Assembly (NCBI GenBank): GCA_039619475.1
Contig: CM077116.1
Location: forward strand, 298,324,464-298,388,463
Source of the DNA: Icerya purchasi
Lineage: Eukaryota; Arthropoda; Insecta; Hemiptera; Monophlebidae
Direction of reading: 5' to 3'
Length of the DNA stretch: 64,000 nt
Below are positions 11,730 to 21,859 of the stretch, one piece after another. The translations under genes and the position numbers were made by a program. Position 1 is the stretch's first letter. Each line of letters starts with the position of its first letter. The notes beneath the pieces are model-generated. The model was not told the origin of the DNA, did no database searches, and saw nothing but the letters and a program-made list of their open reading frames with translations.

Positions 11730-12310
11730 TTATGTTCCCATTTTCGACGAATAGATCAGAAACCTTATGTCAATGTTACGAAATAATTTATCTGCGTCAA
11801 ATGTGCCGAATAAATTTAAATTAAACCTAAATATGTGTTGGTCATCTTGTATTAGCCCGCATTCACACTTGTCGTCGTTCACTATTCCCCATTTCTTCAA
11901 GTTGTATTTGGTTCGTGTCGTTCCACTTCTTATTCTGTTTAAGGTTCGCCACAGAATATAGTCTAAATCGTAACCGGTTGGAAGAGCTTCATTTATGTTT
12001 TTGGATCATCTTTAGTTCTAGTTCTCCAGGCTTCCCCAGTCTTGCGTACTTAACAGAGCTTTTCAGTTCTTCAACTGTTTGGAGTAAACTATGTCTGGAT
12101 TTTAGTCTCCTCTCAGTCAGTCCTCCATAGTTGTGAAGTAGATGGCGGTCGTCATTAGCTATTTTCCATCTTTCTTTCTTGGCTGCCACACTACGTCTGA
12201 TATCCGGTGGTGCAATTCCACTAAGTACATGCAGGTCGCTTTTTCCGGCGTTACACTTCATTTCAATGTCCTTTAACGACGCTGGAAATCGTTTTAAAAA
12301 TTGTTTCTGA
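11730..12310 (-). mobile_element. LINE ORF2 C-terminal remnant, one frameshift
   Basis: Minus strand, two frames joined at about 12000. The upstream part (12000-12310) reads SGIAPPDIRRSVAAKKERWK, then RRLKSRHSLLQTVEEL and LGKPGELELKMIQKHK. After a frameshift it continues as YILWRTLNRIRSGTTRTKYN, then LKKWGIVNDDKCECGLIQDD, QHIF and a stop at 11730-11732. This is the standard tail of many insect non-LTR retrotransposon polymerases (GIAPP.IRR, LNR.R.G..R, C.CG....H). No RT domain is present, so the copy is 5'-truncated and dead. The downstream half is in a frame without an initiator and is easily missed. Confidence 0.85.
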
Positions 12311-12429
12311 GGAACAAATATATACCAAACCATTGTTTTAATATTACGATTTTGATATTTTAAAATGATTTTACGTAACTGAACGTTTGTACATGTGATA
12401 TCGCTGGACACGTGTTGCGTAATTTCCAT

Positions 12430-14234
12430 TTTTGTAGAACAGAAATTCGAAAACGTTCGAAAGAGCTGTTGAAGATTTTAATTCACAATGATGATAGTAC
12501 GATTAGAATTTAATTTCTACCGTAATACACTAGATAAACTTGAACGGTGCCAGTTAGCGCATAAATTTAAATTTAAATTTCGACTGACTCCTTCGTGAAA
12601 ACCGTATCGGAAAATAAAACTTTCACGCGAGTGCCCCGTTTATTGCGTAATATCGTGAGACCGGTCGATGGTGAAAAATTAAACATACCGCGTACACTTC
12701 CGGTTTCATTAGCTGTTTCATTCTGCAGTTCAGTCACTGTTTAGAAATACCGCCCAGCTTAATCGGAAAAACGGCACAATTGCCGCCATTACAAAGAGTA
12801 CGTATAGAAACCGGAGGGAGAACCGTCGGAAAATTGTCCAGACGTTACTATGAAATGCCAGACGACGAGCAGGTTGGTTTTTAGTGGGTGACGCATATTT
12901 CGAGGATAATTACAACGTGCACTGAACTTTAGCATATGTAATGTTGAAACCGTTTTATGGCGGTAAAATAATGGCATTTAAAAGCTTTCCCCACCAAGTA
13001 ACAAACTTTTAATATTGTCATCGGCGATTTTTAATTCGGCGCTGTTCACCAAACATGCCGCTCCATTTTCATTTTACACGAATGTCTAAGGCTGTCCTAG
13101 ATTTTTCCAGCTTTTACAAAGTTTTCTCCTGGAATACAGTCAACGAAATATCTCCGGCTACGCAATAATTCAGTTAAAGTTCAACTGAATCGCATCATAA
13201 AGCGCCTTCATTACATGCTGATTTCCAATTAAAAACTCACAACGACCGCATTCGAATAATACTGATGAAGCTTTGAATAAAACAGTTTTCGTCATTTTCA
13301 ATGTTTTTCATTACACTTATACATTTTTATACGTTGATTACGTATAAAACGATTTATTTGTAAATATATACGAAAAATTAAATTAAAAAACTAGACACTT
13401 GTGAACGAAGCTTTTCTATATCACCGATAAGTAACAAAAATTTCTCAAATTTACCTAATCTATGATTTTTAAATGTAAAATACAAGCCGGTATTAGATTG
13501 TGCAGATATTTTCAAGTATTATTTATGTATACTTTTCGACACGATTAGTTGCTAATTACAGAAGTGTGTGTCTTTAGTTTAATCCGAGACGACGACAGAA
13601 ATAATAAAATAAATAGTTAAATTAACCGCTAATAATCATACGGAAGGCAATGGCAAGCATGCATATATATGCGCGCTGATTGTGTTTAGTAAGCGGGCAA
13701 ATAGGACTACACTTGTAGAGATTAAAAAAAAAAAAAAAAAAGGGAAAAAGGAAAAAGAAAACGTTTATTATTGATTTTATTATGTTATATAGTATTGCCG
13801 TAGTTGAAATGGTTTTCAAAATATACGTTATAGCCATAGTGTAAGAATAAATTATCCCGCCGGCGCATATTCGAAAAAAATAGAAAAATTTCGCTTCGCC
13901 CGGATTAATGTCTGCAATTGACAAGCCCGAATGAACTTAAAAAAAAAAAAGAACAGGATTTTAATTAATTTAACAAATTTAACGTGTAAAAATAAAGTAC
14001 TGAAAAAGAAAATATTCATTTCCGAAAGTTAGTATTATGACCTAGAGTAATTAAGTAAATTACGAAATAGAACTATTAGAATGTCACGAATTTAATTAAA
14101 AACCGGATTTAATATTTTCCTTAATTCTACGTGCAACTCAAACAGATATATAAATTTATTTGAAAAATAAAACGATATATTTTGCCTTTTTAGAATTAAT
14201 TTGAAAGTAGGAACCAGATAATTCTATATACCGT
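12430..14234. other. no recognisable gene
   Basis: AT-rich DNA. The only oddity is ccgcccagcttaatcgg at about 12748-12764, which matches the start of the dispersed repeat at 14828. An A17 tract lies near 13724-13741. Confidence 0.55.
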
Positions 14235-14603
14235 TTGTTACTTTTTGGGCCAGGACTTGAACATCTTCCTCACTGCACATGGTCGAAAATTCCGTCGACA
14301 CGCCTCTCCATTACAGAGATGATTAGACTCTATTGTTTGGTAAACCGCCTACAATTGGGGCGCACGAGATTGTCTCACAACCATATCTCAACCAGTTTGA
14401 TCAACCTTCTTGATGTAGAAGCCAGATGCATTTCTTTGTTCAACATCTCTAGCTGCGATTTTAAACGATATAATCATGGCATTTCTAGCTCAGATCGCTG
14501 TTTTATTGAACTCACTTTGGAAGTAGGAGAACGAAAATTCTTAAGGTCAGAACCTCTATCGGACCGCAATGACGAGACCATGCTTGTTAAAAACGGCCTG
14601 TAA
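14235..14603 (+). other. unclassified 122-codon reading frame; possible LINE tail debris
   Basis: The longest frame (122 codons) has no family I recognise. A different plus-strand frame across 14240-14330 reads FGQDLNIFLTAHGRKFRRH, which recalls the FLTGHG.F...LHR segment near the C-terminus of R1/I-type LINE polymerases, but no following Cys/His knuckle can be aligned. I cannot choose between chance, LINE debris and a real exon. No splice context or codon bias argues for a host gene. Confidence 0.25.
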
Positions 14604-14827
14604 ATTTGAAAAAATTATCCGGTGTTATTTTAAAAAAAAGTAAATAAATAAATAAAAGATAATTAATAAAACTGATATGGTTAACGAAGTTGCCACATTT
14701 TTGATACTCGCTATACGTCGAGACAAGGCTGCGAATGAAAGAGTTAAAGAAAATTTTAATTCACTGTAATTATACTATCAAATAATCATATGGAAAGCAG
14801 ATATATATTTTATTAAAAAATATATTT

Positions 14828-15010
14828 GCCGCCCAGACTAATCGGTTAGTTTGAAGTCATAGATATGGCTTTAAAGAGAACGTTAATTATGATTTATGAT
14901 CCAACTTTGAAGATTATAAGTGCATATTTTAATTGAATATTTTTGTCGTTTCCCCGAACTATCTCAATAGGATTTCGTACATTATACGTGTACGGAATCT
15001 CGGAAATTTT
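14828..15010 (+). repeat. ~180-bp dispersed repeat, copy 1
   Basis: Aligns along its length with 55479-55672: both start ttgccgcccag, share atagat, ttaatt, atatttttgtc and end with a palindromic gtacattata(c/t)gt(g/a)tac block inside ggatt(t/c)cgtac ... gtacggaatc. Non-coding. Short enough for a SINE or MITE. No poly(A) or terminal repeat seen. Confidence 0.8.
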
Positions 15011-15224
15011 TTTTTACATACCAATTTCTGTTGCAACTTTAGTTATATATGTTTTACAATGATTTTCCATAATGTTTTTTTTCACATCATCCCTGCATCA
15101 AGAGTGACGTCGTCAGTTATGTTATTGCTGCACGAATAGACTCATAAAATTAAATAGATGCGTTAAATTGATTTACGAGTAATTACGGAATTTCTCACCA
15201 AGAATAACGCAGCAGGTATAAACT

Positions 15225-15431
15225 TTTCGATAATAATAAACTTCTCGTTGACGTCGAAAATCGGGGAGAAACGTCGATTGCCCACGGGATCCAATAAAGA
15301 AGCCCGCCTACCGCGAAGTAGGGTGCTTGGACCGATTCTCTATTTAATTTACACATTTCAACACGAGAAATACTAAAATTATCACCGATGATACTGCAAT
15401 TTTCCGCTCCAATGTTGATCCCATTAAAGTA
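15225..15431 (+). mobile_element. jockey-type LINE reverse transcriptase scrap
   Basis: Plus strand, frameshifted. One frame reads RLPRSRVLGPILYLIYT at about 15305-15353, matching the GVPQGSVLGP.LY..YT block of jockey polymerases. After a shift, TKIITDDTAIFRSNVDPIK follows at about 15373-15429, the catalytic FADDTAI box with ITDD. Two diagnostic blocks in the right order and spacing make chance unlikely. The remainder of the element is missing and a CA microsatellite starts right where homology ends. Minus-strand frames covering this stretch are shadows. Confidence 0.8.

Positions 15432-15461
<30 letters not shown>
15432..15461. repeat. (CA)n microsatellite
   Basis: About 14 CA units followed by a TA-rich run, abutting the jockey scrap. 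Confidence 0.95.
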
Positions 15462-15462
<1 letters not shown>

Positions 15463-15657
15463 AATATATAATATATATAATATATAGTAGCTGAACTAAT
15501 GTTTATGGTTCGTATAATAAAATCGAAGAGTTCAAAGTGGTTCTAGGATTTTGCCGGTCGCATTGGTTTCCGTAGATAAACTTGATTTTCAAGTTAGCTG
15601 GTCCAATCCTTAAATCTGTCCTTTATAAGGATTCTTTTTTACCTGCGAAAGCTTTTT

Positions 15658-15658
<1 letters not shown>

Positions 15659-15688
<30 letters not shown>
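15659..15688. repeat. (TTG)n microsatellite
   Basis: Ten TTG/GTT units. Confidence 0.95.
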
Positions 15689-16926
15689 ACGTTATTACTA
15701 CGATTTTTATTCTTTGCATTATCACCCTGCGGCTCGTAACAGTACGACTGTTTCTCATTTATATGTGGTTCAGATTGTTTTCCGATTTTATTTCAGTTAG
15801 TACGCGGTCTTCGATGTAAGTCTCTTTGTTTTTCAGTCCGGCTGTTTTGGTTATCAACATATTGTTCTTACTTATTTCTATTCGCAAAGGTCTGAAGACA
15901 CTTTTTGCGTTGCGGAAAATTTGATTTATTCAAAAAAATAATTAAATATACATGTCCGTTAATGTTTTAATTAGGTAACCGAGGCTTTTATTTGGGCTGA
16001 ATATTTGTCTTTGATGTTTCACTTCTGCCGGTAGGTGCCAAATTTCAAAGTTGATGATCATTAAGCCATATTTTCACTCGACGTTATTCATTCAGCTTTC
16101 GTATTTGATACAGAAATTGAGAAAAAAAAGAAGAAATCAAATTCTGCGAAATAAATAGATTTTCATCGTTTTAATAACTACTAGTAATACGAGTATTTCC
16201 CTCATATTCAACTATGTGAAAAGAATAAACGCACGTCATCGGCTTACGCTACACAATTTAAGTAGAATTAACGAAGCTGTATACACACAAATTGTAATAT
16301 TACTTCAGGTCAAACTGTTTACAGCAACGAATATTACCAAACACTATGAGCTACTAATTAATAGAGCTACAAGAATTAGCAGACCGCAATGTTCTGTGGT
16401 ATTCTGAAAATTCTTTACCGTCCAACTCCCGATAGAAGTAATGTAAAATAGACGTAAAGCGGAAGTATTAAAATTTTACTTGACGTAGTAATCTGTATTC
16501 AAAATTACCCACTACTCCCAAAAATGTACTTTTTTATTTATTTTATTTTTTTCTTTTTTCCGGCAAAATGTCACGTTGTAATAAAATATATTATTATGAA
16601 CCCATCGTGATTCATTGATAATAGCTTCGGAAACGGATAGGGTAATTTTAAATGAAATTTATCGATTTTTTTTTTCCCTGTTTTGGCTTCGACTCATTCA
16701 ACAACTAACGTAGTAATTCGGTTTATCGCGGGAATGAATTCGACCGCATTCCCCAAAACAGACAAAAGGAAACCGTTGTAAAATTCCGTTTACATAATAA
16801 GGAAAAACGGTAACAAGATTGAAAAAAAGTATAAAAATCGGAGGCACGTCGAAATAAACATTAAAGCAAATCTGTTTCGTTTCGTAGGTGAAATATCAAA
16901 GACATTGTGCTTTAGAACACAAAAAG
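15689..16926. other. no recognisable gene
   Basis: AT-rich DNA. A 63-codon plus-strand frame at 16216-16407 has no recognisable domain. Confidence 0.55.
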
Positions 16927-17064
16927 CTATTTTACGCAACCAAGTATTAAAACCAACATAGCGATACCAGCAGCTATGAAGTAGCGCGAAAAACAGGATA
17001 CAGCCAAGGAAAAGGTCAACAAAACTGTCAGAAACTTTGCTAACAATATAATTACGTTCGTCAT
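16927..17064 (-). CDS. candidate 45-aa hydrophobic small ORF
   Basis: ATG at 17064 to TAG at 16927. The peptide begins MTNVIILLAKFLTVLLTF, then SLAVSCF, then a second hydrophobic run AAGIAMLVLILGCVK. This looks like a signal peptide or two short membrane segments. A textbook 5' splice site, CAG|GTAAGT, lies 27 bases upstream on the same strand (17091-17099). An in-frame ATG before that site would add MSGTRFTGKFSLNFPYCY. Local GC is higher than around it. I do not recognise the peptide. Chance is a serious alternative, and a retained intron or a tiny secreted peptide are others. Confidence 0.2.
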   Translation of the reverse strand: MTNVIILLAKFLTVLLTFSLAVSCFSRYFIAAGIAMLVLILGCVK

Positions 17065-17124
17065 GTAACAATAGGGAAAATTTAAACTAAACTTACCTGT
17101 AAAACGTGTACCTGACATAATTAG

Positions 17125-19094
17125 TCTAAAACACTTTTGTCGGTAGGTACATGCAATCTATTGTTTTTGGAAAATAAAATAGCTCGAAGCTATTTGCGCA
17201 ACTGTAAAATAAAAAATTGCATTTACTGTGACCATTATCATCACAGAGCATCATTATTATCTGATATTACTATTTCTCCCCCCCCCCCATTTCGGTTTAA
17301 TCGGATGGATAATTTTAATAATGAATAGTTTTCGTCGTGAGATTCAAATGGGCCGACAGTTTAAGATCACATTTTAAATTTCATTTGCAATTACACTTTA
17401 AATTACGAATTTTGCGGTATTTTCGTTTCATTAATTTTTTTTTTTTTTTTTTTATTTTTTTTTTGTGGTTAATGTAACACATATACCTTTTTATACGTCT
17501 GAATTTCTGAACGGCGAACTTGTTAAATCTATTACATTTTACAATCAAATTTTCCATTCCGCTATGGAATGCTATTTGAGTGCTAATGCACTTTTCTATA
17601 AGGCATAACTTACGTCATCGCGGAGAATACATACACGAGGCAATTATCAGATTTTGTAATTTTCAATGTCTTTAAAAATATACCTTAAGAATGTCACGTG
17701 TAGTTCTAACCTGTACAATTCTAAATTCCGGAAAAAACTATATTCCATAAATATGATTCCTGACACCGAGCCTTGTAAAATACCGATAACTATTGCCTTT
17801 TTTTTTTTTTTTTTAATACACGTTCCCGTATTAATTACCGCGTATCCTACCACTAAAATAATCATTTAATACGTTGATAATACCCAATTCACTTAATAAT
17901 ATTGATCGATCTACTTAAATTTAAACTATTAATTTTCACATATAACTAAATAGACGTACGTTATACGAATTATTTAGTGTATTACGTCGAATACCGTCAG
18001 TTCAGATGACACTGTTTCCAATTCACGTGCTCATTTTAGGTTTATTATATTTCGCATTTCGACATATTAATTTTATTCAAATACATTTTTCTCAGATGTT
18101 TTACTGAAATTTTCGATAGGTAATAATATAGAGCTCTTTAAGAATTTAAACCACATTCGTTGGTTTATTTATTTTATGTACGCTGTAATTGTTTCCGACA
18201 ATTTCCATATTATGTTGAGATCTTACAATTAGGCTTTTAAACATATTTATATTTAGATACTGATTAATTAATTAACCTCTTCTTTATCGCTAACTGCGTA
18301 GTTATCAACTTATCGTAGTAGTATTAACCGTTTTCATTCGATGAAATTTTACATTTTAACTCGAAAACACATTTCTATCATTTTCATTGTCCATCGTCTA
18401 AGCTTGCAATTCGGCTAGTTTGATTTTACAATGGTTTAATTTTTTTTTTATTTACAATCATTACGATAACTCATTTTCATTAATGGTAAGCTTTATGTGT
18501 ACTTTATTTCTTCGAAGACTTTATTAACGCAATTCCGAAACTTATTTAACCGCTCGTTTACATACCGTTTTATAACATATTTCACAAATTTTTTGTATAA
18601 TATTGTAATCTAAATTTTTGTACTTTTTCATTTAGTAATCTTTTAATGTGCTACCTTATTTTGCATTTTTATTTTGTGAAAATGATGATCCACAAGTTAT
18701 GACTGAAATTTATTTGGTAAATATTGCAATTAATTAAATCGAATAATCTACCACCCATTACTAACGTCAAAATTTTCCTTTAGCATACTTACGAATTCAA
18801 TTAATTTTTGTAATTCTTTTCCTGATCTGCTATTTTTTAATCGAAATCACTTTATAATGTTATCATATAAATACATATCAATAAGAAATGCATCGGCGAT
18901 CATTTGTTGGGTGATACATACGTTATTACAAACAACATTTTACCTAATTTAGGATAAAAATAATGTCATGTATACTGTACTTGCATCCGATATTACGATA
19001 AATTATCGAAATTTATTGCGCACCATTTTATTATAATTTTGAGGAACATAATTATTCTTGCATTTATCGCTTATAAAAGTTATATGTACACTAT
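17125..19094. other. no recognisable gene
   Basis: Very AT-rich, with a C10 tract at about 17279-17288 and T runs near 17434-17464 and 17799-17814. No confident coding signal. Confidence 0.55.
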
Positions 19095-19782
19095 ATATGT
19101 ATATATAAAAGAAGCAGTCAAATATAGGATCGATAGAATGAAAGCGGCTTTTTATTTAACAAAAGAAATATATAATAAGAAATATCTACCAAGAAATGCC
19201 AAACTGAGGCACTATAAAACTGTGATCAGACCAGAAGCATTATATGCAGCGGAAGGCTTAACAATGAACAGAAAAGGATTAAATGAGCAACTTGAAATCG
19301 CAGAAAGAAAGACCGTAAGAAGAATACTGGGACCAGAGAAACAAGGTGGAAAATATATAAAAAGGAGCAATCAGGAAATATACCAACGTGTGGAAAGCAT
19401 CACTACCGAGATCCGGAAAAGAAGAATTCGATTCTACGGGCATATGCAAAGGATGGAGCAGAGCAGGTTCACCGGAAGGTTGTTCAGTTACATGCGAAAG
19501 CTAAAAATAAACGGTACGTGGTACACAGAGACCAAAAAAGACCCGGATGAACTGAAGATCACGCCTGAAGATATAGAACAGCGATCAACGTTAAAGAAGA
19601 AATTATTTGACTGCAAAAGTTTCACGGAGAAACGTAAAGGAAGAACTGGCGTTTTGTGGACCGAAGAAAGAAAAAAAAGACACAGTGAAAGAATGAAAGC
19701 AGTATGGAAAGAGAGGAAGAGGAATGGCAGAACCAGTTGACAACGTAGTTCACCAGTGGCTAATTCGAAATAATAATAATAT
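19095..19782 (+). mobile_element. LINE ORF2 C-terminus, RTE-like group
   Basis: An open frame ends with TGA at 19738-19740 (233 codons from 19039; homology begins near 19095). Blocks in order: RNAKLRHYKTVIRPEALYAA, GLTMNRKGL, ERKTVRRILGP, RRIRFYGHMQRME, TWYTETKKD and a basic end EERKKRHSERMKAVWKERKR. These match the thumb and C-terminal region of insect endonuclease-reverse transcriptases (YKTVIRPE.LY..E...., ER...RRILGP, GH..RM). The RT catalytic domain is absent, so the copy is 5'-truncated. The frame is open to its end, suggesting a fairly young insertion. The 3' tail ends in an AAT run at 19769-19782 that is shared with the oppositely oriented element next to it. Confidence 0.88.
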
Positions 19783-20890
19783 CTATCAGCATGGTTCAGT
19801 TCTAAAATTGGTTTCCATCCATGATGATCCTTCTCTAGTATTCCCGGCTTTCCGCAGCCCTCTTTAAATCCGTGTAGCTGTTCAGTCCTGGATCTTTTAG
19901 TAATGTCACGACAAACGAATTTCATGGCCTTTCGCGTCCTCGTCTCCCAGGTATTTTTCCTTCCAGTACAACTCGAAGTAATCCGTCATGCCGCAAGACA
20001 TGACCCATCCAATTTAGCCGTGTCTTGCGTACCCGGTCAATTCAGAAATTTTATTCAATATATCCTGATTTTTTATTTTTTCCATCCTTCGCCAGCACAA
20101 CATTTCAAAAGCTTGCAGTTTATCTGCATTTCGCTTGTTTATGGTCCAAGTTTATGCGCCATATAACGCTATGGACCATACATAAACCTTCATTAACCGT
20201 TTCCTTAAACTCAGTGCCAATGTGACTTTTGACGCAAAATATTTTGTTTCTTTCTGAAAGCAAGTTTTGCAAATCCAATACGAGCACTGATTTCCTGGTG
20301 GCAATACAAATCTTCTGTTATTATTTGCTCTAATTATATGAATTGTTACTTTTGTTCCGCTGCTTTCCCATCAATTATTACATGAAAAGGGCTTGCTTTT
20401 CTACCAATCGACATTATTTTCGTTTTATTTACATTTATTGCCATTCCGAACTTTTTACCTATCTGATTCAACTGCTGTACCATTTTATTTAAAGCCCTTG
20501 CAGATTTAGCCATCATAGCCAAGTCATCCGCGAACTTAATTACTTTTAATCTTGAACCTCCAATATTTATACCGCCATTAGTATTACCTAATGCTTTATT
20601 TACTATTAGTTCTATGTATATATTAAATAAGTAAGGAGACAGTAAACATCCTTGTCTTGCGCCTTTGTTGATAGTTTCTGGCTTAGTCAACTCGTTGCTT
20701 ATTTTAACTCTGGCTTCTTGTTGCTTATATAAATTATAAATCAGCTATACTATCCGTTTCGGAGTCCCTATTTGTTCTAATAATGGAAATAACTTATCCC
20801 ATTGGACCCGGTCGAACGCTTTATGGTAATCCACAGAGCAGACATACACATCACGGTTTAGGTCCATCATTCTTTCACCAACATTTCACA
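19770..20890 (-). mobile_element. LINE ORF2 reverse transcriptase to C-terminus, decayed
   Basis: Minus strand. From about 20870 downward: DVYVCSVDYHKAFDRVQWDK (RT motif A), LYKQQEARVKIS, then the open frame 20690-20346 with GARQGCLLSPYLFNIYIE (motif B) and KFADDLAMMA (catalytic FADD). It continues past frame breaks as RKRLMKVYVWSIALYGA, a stop, TWTINKRNADKLQAFEMLCW, then in another frame RKTRLNWMGHVLRHDGLL and GKIPGRRGRERP. The order matches insect endonuclease-reverse transcriptase elements (ALYG.ETWT, AFEMWCWRRM, GH.LR.DGL). At least two stops and one shift make it a pseudogene. The endonuclease is missing. It lies tail to tail with 19095-19782 but is a different family. Confidence 0.88.
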
Positions 20891-20916
20891 AATAATAATA
20901 TATATATTTATACATA

Positions 20917-21279
20917 AACTCGGTCATCTTGGCCTCGCAAGGGACTGTGACCCTTGATCCCTCTTGCTTTCATTTCTGTCTCTTTCTCTTCTATACTTTG
21001 TATAAAATGATCAAAATTTAAAACGTAATTCTTACTGGCAACAACACAAAAAAAAACAACATAATCACAAGAATCCTATCCTAACATTTAACTTTCACAA
21101 TATAAAATTAAGATATTTTTTCGTTACATTTTTCGTTACATATTTCGTTACATAAAATTGTGAGATTTTTTAAATAACAATAACAATAATCCTATAAAAT
21201 ATAACAAACTTTACATAAAATTGGGACATTTTTTGGGACATTTTTTCTAATGGGGGCTAGCCTAAGAATTACGTTGTAA
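20917..21279 (-). repeat. dispersed repeat family R1x, copy C
   Basis: Same unit and orientation as copy B: inverted repeats at 21018-21034 (one mismatch) and 21263-21279, gggacatttt words between them, and a GC-rich flank at 20917-21017. It abuts the 5' breakpoint of the minus-strand LINE through a short TA-rich run, so one of the two may mark an insertion into the other. Confidence 0.88.
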
Positions 21280-21559
21280 TTAATATATCCATTAATAACA
21301 TTAGTTGACGCTCTTGTATTTTCATCGTCTACTGTCGATAAGTTTTTTCTTATTTTAGGCAGACTTACAACTTAATTTAACTAATTTGTAACATGAACAG
21401 AGTAGAAACTATGTACAATTACATAACTCCTAATGTATAGATATATAAATAATCATACACGCATATAAATACTCACACGCACGCACACCAAGTATATGCT
21501 CATATCCGGAAAATAGATGCATACGAACATATTACAGAATGAATTAAGTGACTAGCTCA

Positions 21560-21850
21560 TAAGTTAAGTCATCATCGGAAAGTTAGCAGTTCTAAAGCCT
21601 CTAGATTTGGGTGACTGTGAAGTCGGTGTTCGTGCGTTTCTGCAATATAACGTATGACTTCATCGATCCATGGAATATTTAAATCGGAATGTATTTCTTC
21701 GTTTCGTTGGTACCAGAAAGCTCCAGTGATGTTTCGGAGACATTTGTTTTGAGCGCGTTGAATAATCAACCGATTGAATGTCTCTATTATAGTTACGGTC
21801 CCTGTTATTATGCTATTAATCCTGTTCACGTTCTCGGCGAATTCTTTCAC
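21560..21850 (-). mobile_element. jockey-type LINE ORF2 C-terminus
   Basis: Minus-strand 92-codon frame. IIQRAQNKCLRNITGAFWYQ, then RNEEIHSDLNIPWIDEVI and HEHRLHSHPNLEALELL reproduce the IQ..QNK.LR.I.GA.WY.RN..IH.DL..P block and the H..RLH.H.N..A..LL block of jockey polymerases. It is the terminal ~90 residues only, so 5'-truncated. The 3' untranslated part may run down to repeat copy C at 21280. Confidence 0.88.
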
Positions 21851-21859
21851 TTCTGTTGT

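Noticed and set aside
17647..17865. Minus-strand GILQGSVSGIIF resembling RT motif B
   Set aside because: No catalytic DD box or other RT block follows in any frame, and a T tract interrupts it. A single short match is not enough.
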